DNA of 64,000 nt from an uncultured Pelagibacteraceae bacterium (GTDB lineage: Bacteria > Pseudomonadota > Alphaproteobacteria > Pelagibacterales > Pelagibacteraceae), in contig CACMPD010000003.1 in assembly GCA_902615425.1 (NCBI GenBank), positions 41,282-105,281 on the forward strand, written 5' to 3'. The translations under genes and the position numbers were made by a program. Below the pieces are notes generated by a model. It made no database searches, was not told where the DNA came from, and worked only from the letters and a program-made list of their open reading frames with translations. Within the stretch, counting starts at the first letter, position 1, and every line of letters starts with the position of its first letter. Shown piece after piece: positions 46,524 through 57,211 of this stretch.

Positions 46524-46555
46524 TATATATAAACCTGACCAAAATAGTCAAGTAT
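46524..46555 (-). promoter_or_regulatory. iscR-suf promoter with overlapping IscR-type operator
   Basis: The minus strand carries TTGACT (46546-46551), a 16-base spacer and TATATA (46524-46529), a strong sigma-70 type promoter 21 bases before the iscR start. A dyad ATACTTGACTATTTTGGTCAGG (TGAC-N7-GTCA core) covers the -35 and spacer, matching the form of IscR type 1 sites, so binding would block the promoter. Confidence 0.65.
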
Positions 46556-46637
46556 CATGAGTAAAAAAAAGCTAACATTTTGTCACGCAGTTGTGATAAA
46601 CCTAATTTTTTTTTGAGAATAATAATCAATAACAATT

Positions 46638-47294
46638 ATGGAAAATAAAATATTAGAAATATTTATTCCAGGACCTGCAGGTAGACTTGAAGCCAAATAT
46701 TATAAGAGTAAAAAAAATACTTCACCAATAGCTTTAGTTTTACAACCCCACCCTCAGTATGGAGGGACAATGAATAATAAAATTGTTGTGGAAACTTTTC
46801 ATACTTTTATGGAAAATGATTTTTCAGTTTGCAGAGTAAATTTTAGAGGTGTAGGAAAGAGTGATGGAGAATTTGACAATGGTCAAGGTGAATTAGCAGA
46901 TGCCGCAGCTGCTCTTGATTGGTTAGAGAGAGAAAATTTTGATAATTCTCAGTGTTGGGTTTCAGGTTTTTCTTTTGGGTCATTGATTGCTATGCAACTT
47001 TTAATGAGGAGACCAGAAATAAATAGATTTGTTGCAATCTCTCCCCAACCAAATGTTTATGATTTTTCATTTTTGTCTCCGTGTCCAACTTCTGGGATAA
47101 TGATTTATGGAAAAAAAGATGAATTGGTACCTGTTGAACATATCAATGAACTAAATAAAAGATTAAGTGCGCAAAAAGGTATCAAAGTTGAATTTCAGTC
47201 AATCTCAGAAGCAAATCATTTTTTTTCTAAAAATGAGAACGCACTTTCAAAATCTCTTGATAAATACATAAAAAAAGAAACAGCTTTGTATTAA
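46638..47294 (+). CDS. Alpha/beta hydrolase (COG2945-like)
   Basis: 218 residues. The nucleophile elbow is GFSFGS (WVSGFSFGSLIAMQL), the oxyanion-region VNFRGVGKSDGEFDNG precedes it, and a late EANHFF carries the catalytic histidine, with Asp in GKKDELVPVEH. Small cytosolic hydrolase of unknown substrate, a family common in alphaproteobacteria. Its 3' end overlaps that of anmK. Confidence 0.88.
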   Translation: MENKILEIFIPGPAGRLEAKYYKSKKNTSPIALVLQPHPQYGGTMNNKIVVETFHTFMENDFSVCRVNFRGVGKSDGEFDNGQGELADAAAALDWLERENFDNSQCWVSGFSFGSLIAMQLLMRRPEINRFVAISPQPNVYDFSFLSPCPTSGIMIYGKKDELVPVEHINELNKRLSAQKGIKVEFQSISEANHFFSKNENALSKSLDKYIKKETALY

Positions 47295-48436
47295 AAATTT
47301 TTAACTAAAACTCCACCAGTTACCGATTTTTTACATCTGGTTGTATTTGGAAATGAAATAGGCATACCTTTAAATGATCTTATCGCTAAAAAAGCAAAAG
47401 CTTGAGACTCGATAAAGTCTCCGTCTAATTCATATTGATCAATTGAATTAAGATTTATATCATCAAAATTACTTTTAATACTCTCTAGTAGATATTTATT
47501 TTTTCTTCCTCCACCACATACTAACCATTTACTTTTTTGAGAATTGTTCTTATTGTGAATAAAATTCATTCCATTGGAAATTAATTTAGCGGTGAAATCA
47601 GTAATGGTTGCAGCACCATCCTCTAATGAAAGTCCTTTTGCAAAAAAAATATCAAAATTTTTAATATCTAAAGATTTTTCAAAATTAGATTGTTCAGTAA
47701 AATTGTCCAAAGCCTGATTTAAAATCAATTTGTCTGTTTTTCCAGATCTTGCTACTAAACCTTCTTTGTCATACCCTTTTTTTGAATTTTTTCTCATCCA
47801 TTCGTCTATCAAACAATTGCCAGGTCCAATATCACAAGCATAAATTTTTTCTTCTAAACCCAAATTATTGTATTCTATTGTAGAGGTAACATTAGAAATA
47901 CCTCCAATATTAAGAATATTCATTGGAAAACCTAAATTAAATTTTTTATTTAATTTATTAGCTAGAGCATTATGAAAGATTGGTGCTAGAGGAGCACCCT
48001 GCCCCCCATTTTCTAAATCATTTTGTCTAAAATTATAAATAACTTTCTTTTTCGTTAATTGAGATAGTAGCAATCCGTCACCCAATTGTTTTGTAATTTT
48101 TTTTTCTGGAGCGTGAAATATTGTTTGACCATGAAAACCAATTAAATCAACATCAGTTTTTGATAGTTCAAGGCATTTATTAACAGCCTTAAAATGAAAT
48201 AAAGTTATTTCTCTTTCTAAATCTTTGATTTCAACTTGATATTTGCTTAAATCATCTGGATTTAAGATTTTATCCCTAATTTTAAGTATTTTTTGAGTTA
48301 ATTCTTCATCATATTGAAAATATTTATCGATTAATATTGAAAATTCTTGATTACCATCTGACTTAATTATGGATACATCTACTCCATCCGATGAGGTACC
48401 ACTCATTAAACCCATTGCTGTAAAAATCTCATCCAT
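47291..48436 (-). CDS. anmK: Anhydro-N-acetylmuramic acid kinase
   Basis: 381 residues. The N-terminal MGLMSGTSSDGVDVSII (ATPase phosphate loop), LIGFHGQTIFHAP, NIGGISNVT and ACDIGPGNCLIDEW motifs are diagnostic. It phosphorylates the anhydro-MurNAc released in peptidoglycan recycling. Divergent from tyrS. Confidence 0.95.
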   Translation of the reverse strand: MDEIFTAMGLMSGTSSDGVDVSIIKSDGNQEFSILIDKYFQYDEELTQKILKIRDKILNPDDLSKYQVEIKDLEREITLFHFKAVNKCLELSKTDVDLIGFHGQTIFHAPEKKITKQLGDGLLLSQLTKKKVIYNFRQNDLENGGQGAPLAPIFHNALANKLNKKFNLGFPMNILNIGGISNVTSTIEYNNLGLEEKIYACDIGPGNCLIDEWMRKNSKKGYDKEGLVARSGKTDKLILNQALDNFTEQSNFEKSLDIKNFDIFFAKGLSLEDGAATITDFTAKLISNGMNFIHNKNNSQKSKWLVCGGGRKNKYLLESIKSNFDDINLNSIDQYELDGDFIESQAFAFLAIRSFKGMPISFPNTTRCKKSVTGGVLVKNF

Positions 48437-48483
48437 TCTTATTTTTTTTTATTAAATAATGTATATTGTGGAACTATAGACTT

Positions 48484-49713
48484 ATGGATAAATTTTTAAA
48501 AGAATTTAAAGATAGAGGCTACTTCTATCAATGCACGAATGAAAATGAATTATCCAAATTAATAAATAAAGAAAAAATTAAAGGTTACATAGGTTTTGAT
48601 TGTACTGCTGAAAGTCTTCATGTTGGAAGCTTACTTCAAATCATGTGTCTTAGACTTCTTCAAAAATATGGGCACAGACCGATTGTCTTATTAGGTGGAG
48701 GGACTACCAGAATTGGAGATCCTTCAGGTAAAGACAAAACAAGGAAAATTTTAACTGAAAAAGAAATAGACAAAAATACAAAAAATATTGAAAGAATATT
48801 AAAAAAATTTTTAAATAATAACGATCCAAAAACAAAACCTATTTTTGTAAATAATTATTCCTGGCTTAAAAATTTAAATTATATTTCATTTTTAAGAGAA
48901 ATAGGAAAACATTTTACAATTAATAAAATGCTTACTTTTGAAAGTGTTAAATCTAGATTGGATAGAGAGCAATCTTTAAGTTATATGGAATTTAATTATA
49001 TGATTTTGCAAGCTTATGATTTTTTAGAGCTAAATAAAAAAGAGAATTGTTCCTTACAAATAGGAGGTTCTGATCAATGGGGAAACATTGTCAATGGAAC
49101 AGAACTTATAAAAAGGTATTCTAGTAAACAAGCTTATGGTTTAACTACCCCTCTCATAACATTATCCTCAGGAGCAAAAATGGGAAAAACTGAGTCAGGT
49201 GCTATTTGGTTAGATGAAAAATTATTATCATCATATGACTATTGGCAATTTTGGAGAAATATCGATGACAGAGATGTAATAAAATTCTTAAAAATGTTCA
49301 CAGATTTAGATATTGAAGAAATTGATAAAATGAAGGATGAAGACATTAATAAACTAAAAATTAAGCTAGCGAACGAGACAACTACTATGCTTCATGGTTT
49401 AAAAGCTGCTAAAAGTTCAGAGCAAGCGGCAAAAGAAGCTTTCTCAGGAACTTCGCTTGGTTCAAATTTACCTTCAATTAAAATTAAGAAAACTGATATT
49501 GAAAATAAAATGAGTATTATAGATCTAGTGATCTTATCTAAATTAGAAAATTCAAAAAGTGAAATCAGACGTCTTATTAAAGGAAATGCAATAAAACTGA
49601 ATGATGAAATAATATCTCAAGAAAATCTGATTATATCTTATGAATTATTTAGACAAAATTATTTAAAACTTTCTGTGGGAAAAAAAAGACATTTAAAAAT
49701 TGAGTTAAGTTAA
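48484..49713 (+). CDS. tyrS: Tyrosyl-tRNA synthetase
   Basis: 409 residues from ATG 48484. An earlier in-frame TTG at 48466 would add six residues but has no support. GFDCTAESLHVGSLLQI is the HIGH-type motif, IGGSDQWGNIVNGTEL binds tyrosine, and MGKTESG is the KMSKS loop. A C-terminal S4 domain follows (EIRRLIKGNAIKLND). Confidence 0.96.
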   Translation: MDKFLKEFKDRGYFYQCTNENELSKLINKEKIKGYIGFDCTAESLHVGSLLQIMCLRLLQKYGHRPIVLLGGGTTRIGDPSGKDKTRKILTEKEIDKNTKNIERILKKFLNNNDPKTKPIFVNNYSWLKNLNYISFLREIGKHFTINKMLTFESVKSRLDREQSLSYMEFNYMILQAYDFLELNKKENCSLQIGGSDQWGNIVNGTELIKRYSSKQAYGLTTPLITLSSGAKMGKTESGAIWLDEKLLSSYDYWQFWRNIDDRDVIKFLKMFTDLDIEEIDKMKDEDINKLKIKLANETTTMLHGLKAAKSSEQAAKEAFSGTSLGSNLPSIKIKKTDIENKMSIIDLVILSKLENSKSEIRRLIKGNAIKLNDEIISQENLIISYELFRQNYLKLSVGKKRHLKIELS

Positions 49714-51896
49714 TTCTTTTTAATTTTTTCTAATGTTCTTGTAATAAATCTGGGTGTTAAGGTTTTGACAGGATTGACTGAAGTTTTTAAATTTTTTGGA
49801 GGGCCTTTGATCTTAAAACTTACTCCAAATACTCCCTCACCAGTTTTTTTTCCAACTAATATTTCACCTAGCATAGGTAATGAACCAATAAAATTATTAA
49901 TTGTTGTGGCTGGCACCAATGTGCCCTTTAAACTAATTAATTTGTTTTTTTCAACATAGCCCTCCATTAAAATAGATATTGCAGGACCAATCGCATAAAT
50001 TTCTTCTATGGTCATTAAATCACCCTCATTTTTAAAATTCATTTCAAATTCCGTAAAACGTATACCTTCTCCAGATAAAATATCCGCAATGCCCTGTAAG
50101 GATGCTAACGTGAGAATCTTTGTCAATATAGGTAGCTCTTTTAATTTAAAATCATAAATTTTTATTTGCGAAACAGATTTTTTTGATTTTTTTGAACTGA
50201 AGAAATCAAGTGATCCTTCGTCAAAACCTTTTATAAATTTATATCTTTTTATGATAGGTTTTGCCTCATCAACAAACAAAGTGGTAATTTTATTATTATT
50301 ATCTTTATTTATTGTGAGTTTTAGTTTTTTATTTTTTGAAAAACTTCCAATTAAGTCAGCTTTATGTATTTCTTTATTTTTGATAAAAATATCTCCTTTG
50401 AAATTTGATAAATAATACTCGCTATCTAAAAAAATTTTTTTTACATCAATTTTCAAATTACTATTAATATCTAGAATTTTAGTATCTTTATCGTCTTCTG
50501 ATAACAAATCCTCAATTAAATTATCAGCATTAAAACTAGACCCAGTTAAAAAATATTTCTTTTTATTTCTTTTTAATCTGATTGAATTTTTTTGTTTATC
50601 AACATCAAGATAGTCTAAATTTACTTCATCCAATCTAGAAATTTGAAATTTTTCATTAAAGACTAGATCTTTTATCTTAATATAGTTTTCATCTTCATTT
50701 AGATTTAAAGTTTCAATTACAAATTCATTATTTCTATTTTTAGATCCTTTAAAATTTAAAATAACCTCATTTTTCTCCTTTTTTTTGTAATTCAAATAAT
50801 CAACTTTAAAAGGATTGTCTTTTATTTTTAGAGTTATTTCAAAATTTTCAGTTTTATTCTTATTTGAAAAAAAATACTCTATATCATCATTTTCATTTTG
50901 ATAATTTAAATTTCCATTTCCTTCAATAGTAAAATTATTGTTTTCATATTGTAATTTTATTTTTTGATCTAAGAGGGAAATTGTTTTTTTTTGTTTAGGA
51001 AAAATTTTTTTTAATTTCAAATTATTAGGTATTATTAATTCATGAACTAGTATTTCTGAGTTAATTTTGAAATTTTCAAATTTAAATCCTTTTTGTATTT
51101 CAAAAGAAAAATTATTATTAGAAGTTAATGATATTTTTTCTATTTCAAAATTTGGTAAAAATGGTTTGACTAATAAATCTATATTTCTTTTATCTAAATC
51201 AGACTTTTTATGCGCAAAGGTACCATCTACAATAAAATCATCATTCCTTTTTTTTATTGATACTTTTTCTGAGGAAAATCCTATTTTATCAAATTTAAAA
51301 TTAAGATCTTTAACTAAAAAATTATTCCTTCTATAGTCAAAAATAAAGTCTAATTGGTTTAGATTGTATTTTTTTAATACACTTAATTCAACATCTTTTA
51401 CAAGACCATTGATCTCATAATTGTTTTTAATATTTCCATTTGAGTCAAATTCTAACTTTATATCAGCAATCAAATATCCTTTTTTAATGGCTTTTTCCAT
51501 TATGAATAGTTCAGGAGTATTTTTAAATGATCTTAAAAAAGAAATTAAGTTTTTCAACTCAAGAGATTTTGATGAAATCTCTAAATTTTCAATTGAAAAC
51601 TTATCTTCTATTAAGGACTTTAGCGAAAGTTGTATTTTTATATTTTCAATTTCTATTTTTCTGCTTTGATTTATTAAATTTGTGCCAATAGTTTTGGCTT
51701 GAAGTTTAAATTGAAATAGATCTAAAATTAATTTTATTTCTTTTAATTCAACTTCTAAATTCTTATCAAATTCTCGAATTTTTTCTGTTATTTGATTATT
51801 AAATTTATCAGTCTTAACTCCCAAAATACTTAGGTAAGTTAAAGTGATAAATATTAATAATAATATTGTTATAAAAAGTTTAAGAAATATTTTCAT
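49710..51896 (-). CDS. AsmA-like/DUF3971 envelope protein
   Basis: 728 residues with an N-terminal membrane helix (LFITILLLIFITLTYL) and a long beta-rich, Lys/Asn-rich body. The C-terminal block GEGIRFTEFEMNF, then YAIGPAISILMEGYVEKNKLISLKGTLVPATTINNFIGSLPMLGEIL, is the AsmA-2/YhdP-type ending. Such proteins are bridge-like factors in outer-membrane lipid homeostasis. Its start is one base from the end of prfB. Confidence 0.85.
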   Translation of the reverse strand: MKIFLKLFITILLLIFITLTYLSILGVKTDKFNNQITEKIREFDKNLEVELKEIKLILDLFQFKLQAKTIGTNLINQSRKIEIENIKIQLSLKSLIEDKFSIENLEISSKSLELKNLISFLRSFKNTPELFIMEKAIKKGYLIADIKLEFDSNGNIKNNYEINGLVKDVELSVLKKYNLNQLDFIFDYRRNNFLVKDLNFKFDKIGFSSEKVSIKKRNDDFIVDGTFAHKKSDLDKRNIDLLVKPFLPNFEIEKISLTSNNNFSFEIQKGFKFENFKINSEILVHELIIPNNLKLKKIFPKQKKTISLLDQKIKLQYENNNFTIEGNGNLNYQNENDDIEYFFSNKNKTENFEITLKIKDNPFKVDYLNYKKKEKNEVILNFKGSKNRNNEFVIETLNLNEDENYIKIKDLVFNEKFQISRLDEVNLDYLDVDKQKNSIRLKRNKKKYFLTGSSFNADNLIEDLLSEDDKDTKILDINSNLKIDVKKIFLDSEYYLSNFKGDIFIKNKEIHKADLIGSFSKNKKLKLTINKDNNNKITTLFVDEAKPIIKRYKFIKGFDEGSLDFFSSKKSKKSVSQIKIYDFKLKELPILTKILTLASLQGIADILSGEGIRFTEFEMNFKNEGDLMTIEEIYAIGPAISILMEGYVEKNKLISLKGTLVPATTINNFIGSLPMLGEILVGKKTGEGVFGVSFKIKGPPKNLKTSVNPVKTLTPRFITRTLEKIKKN

Positions 51897-52988
51897 TATG
51901 TTTGATAAAGCGATTGTTCTAAAAATTCATCAATTTCCCCATCTAAAATCTTATCTGGATTGGAGCTTTCAAAGTTCGATCTATTGTCTTTTACTAATCT
52001 ATATGGTTGTAAAATATAAGATCTTATTTGATGTCCCCAACCTATTTCAGATTTTGATGACTCGGTATTTTCATTTTCTTTTTCTTTTTTTTTTATCTCA
52101 AAATCATAGAGTCTTGCTCTAAGCATGTTCATGCATGTCTCTTTATTTTTATGTTGAGATCTTTCATTTTGACATTGGACTACAATTTTAGATGGTAAAT
52201 GCGTAATTCTAACTGCACTGTCAGTTGTATTAACATGTTGGCCACCAGCACCACTAGATCGATATGTGTCAATTCTCAAATCTTTATCTTGAATTTCAAT
52301 ATTAATATTTTCATCCACGACTGGATAAACCCAAATACTAGCAAAACTGGTATGGCGTCTTGCACCTGAGTCAAATGGCGAAATTCTCACTAATCTATGA
52401 ATTCCAGACTCCTTTTTTAACCAACCAAAAACATAATCACCCTCAATTTTAATTGTTGAGGATTTTATACCCGCCTCATCACCCTTGTGCTCACTTATTA
52501 ATGTTGATTTATAATTTTTATTATCAGACCATTTTAGATACATTCTCCTCAACATATCTGCCCAATCTTGACTTTCGGTGCCTCCAGCGCCAGCATGAAC
52601 TTCTATATAACAATCAAAAGAGTCAGACTCATTTGATAAAAAACAATTGATTTCATTTTTTTTCGCTAATTTTCTTAAATTCTTGATACTTTCTAAAACC
52701 TCATTTTGTATGTTTGTGTTATTTTCCTCTAAAGCTAATTCATACAAATCTCCCAAATCTTTTAATTGATTTAAAGAGCTTTTGTGAGAATTGATCAGGT
52801 CTTCATACAATTTTTTTTCTTTAAGTATTTTTTTTGAATTAGACTTATTCTGCCAAAAATCAGGATTAAGAATAGTTTTATTATGACTTTGTAATTTTAA
52901 ATCTAACTTATTTTTATCAAAGATACTCCTTAACTCTTTGATTTATTTTTTCTATCTCTTTTTTATAATCTGTATATTTATGATCCAT
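51896..52988 (-). CDS. prfB: Peptide chain release factor 2, with programmed +1 frameshift
   Basis: The 23-codon first part (starts MDHKYTDYKKEIEKI) ends in CUU UGA at 52922-52917. Shifting +1 at CUU continues in the second frame from GAU 52918 to the stop at 51896, giving about 363 residues, the normal RF2 length. The RF2-specific stop recognition SPF motif (VRISPFDSGARR) and the catalytic GGQ (GAGGQHVNT) are present. The ATG overlaps the mrcA stop by one base (TAATG). Confidence 0.95.
52917..52931 (-). other. prfB programmed frameshift site
   Basis: AAGGAG UAU CUU UGA: an internal Shine-Dalgarno three bases before the slippery CUU and a UGA stop, the same layout as in E. coli prfB. UGA is read by RF2 itself, so low RF2 favours slippage and synthesis (autoregulation). 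Confidence 0.93.
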
Positions 52989-55324
52989 TAATAAAACTTT
53001 AATATATTATTCGTATCTAATCTATTATTATTTGAATATAACACTTTGCCATCAATAACATTCTTGCTTTTATATGCTTCTAAAATTGTATCTTTAGATG
53101 AAAATTTTGCTTTTTGACCTGTTGTCGGGTCAACTACCATCATTGTAATACCATCAGCAACTTTAAATGGTCGAGCATCAGATTTTTTTATAGATGATTC
53201 GATAAATTCCTTAAATATTGGTAAAGCTGTTTTTGAACCAGTTTCAAATTTACCTAATGGTTGTGGATTATCCATCCCAACATATACTCCTATTACGTAA
53301 TTTGAAGTATAACCAATAAACCATGCATCAGTATTTTTATTAGTAGTTCCTGTTTTGCCTGCGAGATTCAAATTTAGATCTCTCAATTTTTTTCCTGTAC
53401 CTCTTTTTACGACACCTTCCAATAAAGAGGTAATTTGGTAAGCTGTTTGTGGAGAAAATATCTGTTTAAAATTATCGCCTACATCAGGAAAGTCTTTACC
53501 AGTATATGAGAGTTTATCACAATTTAAGCATGATCTATTTTCATTATTTAAAATTGTGTTTCCCTCACTATCCTGAACACGATCAATCAAAATTGGTATA
53601 ACTAACTTTCCTCCATTTACAAAAGCTGAGTAAGCAGAAGTGAGTTTTAACAAAGTTGTTTCAGCAGAACCAAGAGAAATAGATAAAAGCTCATCAGGAT
53701 TTTCATAAATGCCAAGATTTTTGGAGAATTCGGCAACTTTATCTACACCTAAATTCTGTGCAATTCTAACTGTCATTAAATTTCGTGACTTTTCTAAACC
53801 AATTCTCAAGGTTGATGGTCCATAAAATTTTTTTCCATAATTTTCTGGCTTCCACATCTTTAAATCAGTTCCTTGATCTAAGACTAACGGCGCATCTAAA
53901 ACTAATGAAGAAGGTGTATAATCATTTTCAAGAGCTAAAGCGTAAACAAATGGTTTAAATGCTGAACCGGGTTGACGCAGAGCTTGTGAGGCCCTGTTAA
54001 ACTCACTATTTTTAAAACTAAATCCACCACTAAGAGCAACGACTCTACCTGTGAAAGGATCCATTACAACTATACCACCATTTATTTTTGGTAATTGTTT
54101 AAGGCTAAACTTGTTATCTCTAATATTCTTAACATAGATTATGTCTCCCACTCTAAAAAGATCATCTAATTCTTTTTTAGTCCAAGAAATATTATTGTAA
54201 TCTATAATTCCTTTAATTTTATCTTTTGTTTCTATTTCTATAGAAAATTTAGAAATTTTTTTTATTATTGCAATTTTCCAATCAATCGAATTCTCCAAAT
54301 CGTATTTATCTAAACCAATAGACCAATTTTTGGAATATGGTTTATTTAATAATGGACCCCGCCAACCTTTACGTTGATCATATTTAATTAATCCATTTCT
54401 TAAAGAGTTTGTTGCTATTTTTTGTAATTCTAGATTTATTGGTGTGTTTATATTAAAGCCCTGATTATAAACTTTTTCATATGATAAAATTTCAATTATA
54501 TTTTTTCTTACGTCTTCAATATAATATTGAGCATCTTCTAAATAAACTCTTTTAGTTTTATTTAATTGAATATTTTTTTTCCTGAAATTTTGATAATTTT
54601 TTTCAGTTATAAAATTATTCTCTAATAAATTTTTTAAAACTAAATCTCTTCTAAATTTTGCCAATTCTATATTTCTATATGGATTATATTTGCTTGGCGC
54701 CTTAGGTAATGCAGCTAATAAAGCAGCTTCTTCATAATTCAATTCTTTTATTGATTTGTCAAAATACTCTAGACTTGCTGCAGCGACTCCATAAGCCCCG
54801 CTGCCAAGGTAAATTTGATTTAAATATAATTCAAGAATTCTTTCTTTCGATAATGCTCTTTCAATTCTAAATGCTAAAATAGCTTCTTTAATTTTTCGGT
54901 TTAAACTGACTTCATTAGTCAAAAGAAAGTTTTTTGCTACTTGTTGAGTAATTGTTGAGGCACCCTCTAGTCTTTTAGATGTAAGAACGTTTTTAATATT
55001 ATTTACAATTGCTCTTAAAACTCCTTTGGCATCAACTCCTGGATGAGAAAAAAAATTTTTATCTTCAGCAGATAAGAAAGAATTAATAACATTTTTTGGA
55101 ATTGAACCATAAGGAACAAAAATTCTCTTCTCTTTTGAAAAATCCGCAACTAAATCACCATTGCCAGAGTAAACCTTACTTGAGACAGGAGGTTTATAAT
55201 TTTTTAAAAATTTGTAATCAGGTATGTTGTTGGAAAAATTCCATAATATAACTAAAACAATTATTGATGAAATTAATAAAAAACTAATAAAACCAATAAA
55301 TAAATTCTTCAAAATCTTACTCAT
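52988..55324 (-). CDS. mrcA: Penicillin-binding protein 1A (bifunctional)
   Basis: 778 residues. N-terminal anchor helix (FIGFISFLLISSIIVLVIL), glycosyltransferase domain with EDKNFFSHPGVDAKG and the second GASTITQQVAKNF motif, and the transpeptidase domain with SxxK (GSAFKPF), SxN-like region and KTG (AGKTGTTNKNTDAWF). It polymerises and cross-links peptidoglycan. Followed at once by prfB. Confidence 0.95.
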   Translation of the reverse strand: MSKILKNLFIGFISFLLISSIIVLVILWNFSNNIPDYKFLKNYKPPVSSKVYSGNGDLVADFSKEKRIFVPYGSIPKNVINSFLSAEDKNFFSHPGVDAKGVLRAIVNNIKNVLTSKRLEGASTITQQVAKNFLLTNEVSLNRKIKEAILAFRIERALSKERILELYLNQIYLGSGAYGVAAASLEYFDKSIKELNYEEAALLAALPKAPSKYNPYRNIELAKFRRDLVLKNLLENNFITEKNYQNFRKKNIQLNKTKRVYLEDAQYYIEDVRKNIIEILSYEKVYNQGFNINTPINLELQKIATNSLRNGLIKYDQRKGWRGPLLNKPYSKNWSIGLDKYDLENSIDWKIAIIKKISKFSIEIETKDKIKGIIDYNNISWTKKELDDLFRVGDIIYVKNIRDNKFSLKQLPKINGGIVVMDPFTGRVVALSGGFSFKNSEFNRASQALRQPGSAFKPFVYALALENDYTPSSLVLDAPLVLDQGTDLKMWKPENYGKKFYGPSTLRIGLEKSRNLMTVRIAQNLGVDKVAEFSKNLGIYENPDELLSISLGSAETTLLKLTSAYSAFVNGGKLVIPILIDRVQDSEGNTILNNENRSCLNCDKLSYTGKDFPDVGDNFKQIFSPQTAYQITSLLEGVVKRGTGKKLRDLNLNLAGKTGTTNKNTDAWFIGYTSNYVIGVYVGMDNPQPLGKFETGSKTALPIFKEFIESSIKKSDARPFKVADGITMMVVDPTTGQKAKFSSKDTILEAYKSKNVIDGKVLYSNNNRLDTNNILKFY

Positions 55325-55417
55325 TTTGTTTCCATTATATAAGGGAATTTGTTAAAGATAAGGCACAAGAATACAAACAAAATTTTAATAATTTATGAAT
55401 CAATCAAAAAAAATGTT

Positions 55418-57211
55418 ATGGAAAAAAATTTATATATCGATGCTTCGCATCCAAATGAGATTAGAATTGTACTCAAATCAGGTGAAAAAATTGAAGATTA
55501 TGAGTATGAAGGCATAAAAAATAATCTAATAAAAAATAATATATATTTAGGTAAGGTAAGTCGTATAGAACCATCTTTGCAGGCTGCGTTCGTTGATTTT
55601 GGGAGGGAGCGTCATGGCTTTTTATCTTTCAACGATATTCAATCTGATTATTATCAAATTCCACAAAGTGATTTGGAAAAAATAAAACAAGAAGAGGAAA
55701 GAGTCCGAGAAGAACTATCAAAAAAAGTTGAAGCTAAAGAAGAAGAAAATTTAGCTGAAGGCAAATTAGAAATTGAAGATCCTTTGGAAAAAAAGGATCC
55801 AATAGAAAAAAAGGATCCTGAGTATAAGGAAAATTTAGAAAATGAAAAAGAAAAAAAATATGAAAGTAAATTTAGATTCAAAAGATATAAAATCCAAGAG
55901 GTAATAAAACCCAATCAAGTAATTTTAGTTCAGGTTATAAAAGATGAGCGTGGTCAAAAAGGAGCTGCGTTAAGCACGTTTATTTCTATTGCAGGCAAAT
56001 ATATAGTTTTAATGCCTAACACACCTAAAGGTGGAGGAATTTCGAGAAAAATTTTTAATCCTGCAGATCGAAAAAAAATAAGAAGTATTTTAAATGAAAT
56101 TGAAATCCCAAAGGAAATGGGGCTTATAGTAAGAACTGCTGGAAGTAACAAAACTAAAAATGAAATTAATCATGATTTAGATACACTTATTAATAACTGG
56201 AATCAAATTAAAGAAAATGCCTTAAGTTCTATAGCGCCTTCATTAATTCATCAAGAAAGTGAAATAATTAAAAGAACTTTAAGAGATATGTATGATGAAA
56301 ATACAAAAAATATAATTATTGAAGGTAATGAAGGTTATAAAAAAGCTCAAAATTTTATGAAAATGATGATGCCTTCTCACGTAAAAAAGATAAAAAAATA
56401 CAGAGGAAAAAAACCTTTATTTATTGAAGAAGGTATTGAACAGAAATTAAATCAAATATTTGAAAGTGAAATAAAATTGAACTCAGGTGGTTACTTAGTA
56501 ATTAATCCTACAGAGGCATTGGTTTCCATTGATATTAACTCTGGAAGTTCTATTAAACAAAAAAATGTAGAGAGCACTGCTTTAGATACAAATCTTGAAG
56601 CTGCAGATGAAATAGCAAGACAAATAAAAATAAGAGATTTGTCAGGACTTATCATAATAGATTTTATTGACATGCTAAGTTATGGTAATCGAAGATTGGT
56701 TGAAAGAAGATTAAAAGAAAAGTGCAGATCTGATCGTGCCAGGATTCAAATTGGAAGAATATCGAATTTTGGTCTTTTAGAAATGTCTCGACAGAGATTA
56801 AGAGAAAGTGCGGTTAAATGGAGTATCAAACTAACAGATGAATCTTTTGCTCTAAAAATTCTTAAATTAGTTGAATTAAAAGCGGTTCTAAATAAAGCCA
56901 AATTTGTAGATTTAAAGGTTTGTAAAAAAATTTCTGATTTTTTAAAAGAAAATTTTATTGAAGATCTTACTTACTTTGAAAAAAAGAATAAAATGAAAAT
57001 TGATATAATATCTGATGATAGTTTAATAATCCCTGAATATATTATTGATATTAAGAATAAATCTAAAAAAACTATAGAGCTGATCGAATATTTTGAAAAA
57101 TTAAAAAATCTTGAAGAACAAAAAGTTAACAACGTTATTGAATTAAAAGATAAAAAGAAATTTAAAAAGAAAACTTTTAGAAAAAAGAAATTTTATAAGA
57201 AAGCTAGATAA
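55418..57211 (+). CDS. rne: Ribonuclease E/G, short form
   Basis: 597 residues from ATG 55418; a TTG at 55349 would add 23 residues and is less likely. S1 domain ([22 protein letters not shown]) is interrupted at about residues 82-155 by an acidic Glu/Lys-rich insert with KKDP repeats. The catalytic DINSGSS and [10 protein letters not shown] segments are intact, and [14 protein letters not shown] follows. The CPxC zinc-link expected right after this motif is absent. The C-terminus is short and basic ([13 protein letters not shown]), with no long degradosome scaffold. Confidence 0.92.
   Translation: MEKNLYIDASHPNEIRIVLKSGEKIEDYEYEGIKNNLIKNNIYLGKVSRIEPSLQAAFVDFGRERHGFLSFNDIQSDYYQIPQSDLEKIKQEEERVREELSKKVEAKEEENLAEGKLEIEDPLEKKDPIEKKDPEYKENLENEKEKKYESKFRFKRYKIQEVIKPNQVILVQVIKDERGQKGAALSTFISIAGKYIVLMPNTPKGGGISRKIFNPADRKKIRSILNEIEIPKEMGLIVRTAGSNKTKNEINHDLDTLINNWNQIKENALSSIAPSLIHQESEIIKRTLRDMYDENTKNIIIEGNEGYKKAQNFMKMMMPSHVKKIKKYRGKKPLFIEEGIEQKLNQIFESEIKLNSGGYLVINPTEALVSIDINSGSSIKQKNVESTALDTNLEAADEIARQIKIRDLSGLIIIDFIDMLSYGNRRLVERRLKEKCRSDRARIQIGRISNFGLLEMSRQRLRESAVKWSIKLTDESFALKILKLVELKAVLNKAKFVDLKVCKKISDFLKENFIEDLTYFEKKNKMKIDIISDDSLIIPEYIIDIKNKSKKTIELIEYFEKLKNLEEQKVNNVIELKDKKKFKKKTFRKKKFYKKAR

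Noticed and set aside
55788..55816. Tandem DNA repeat in rne (AAAAAAAGGATCC twice)
   Set aside because: It simply encodes the EKKDP repeat of the acidic insert; two copies are not evidence of a mobile or regulatory repeat.
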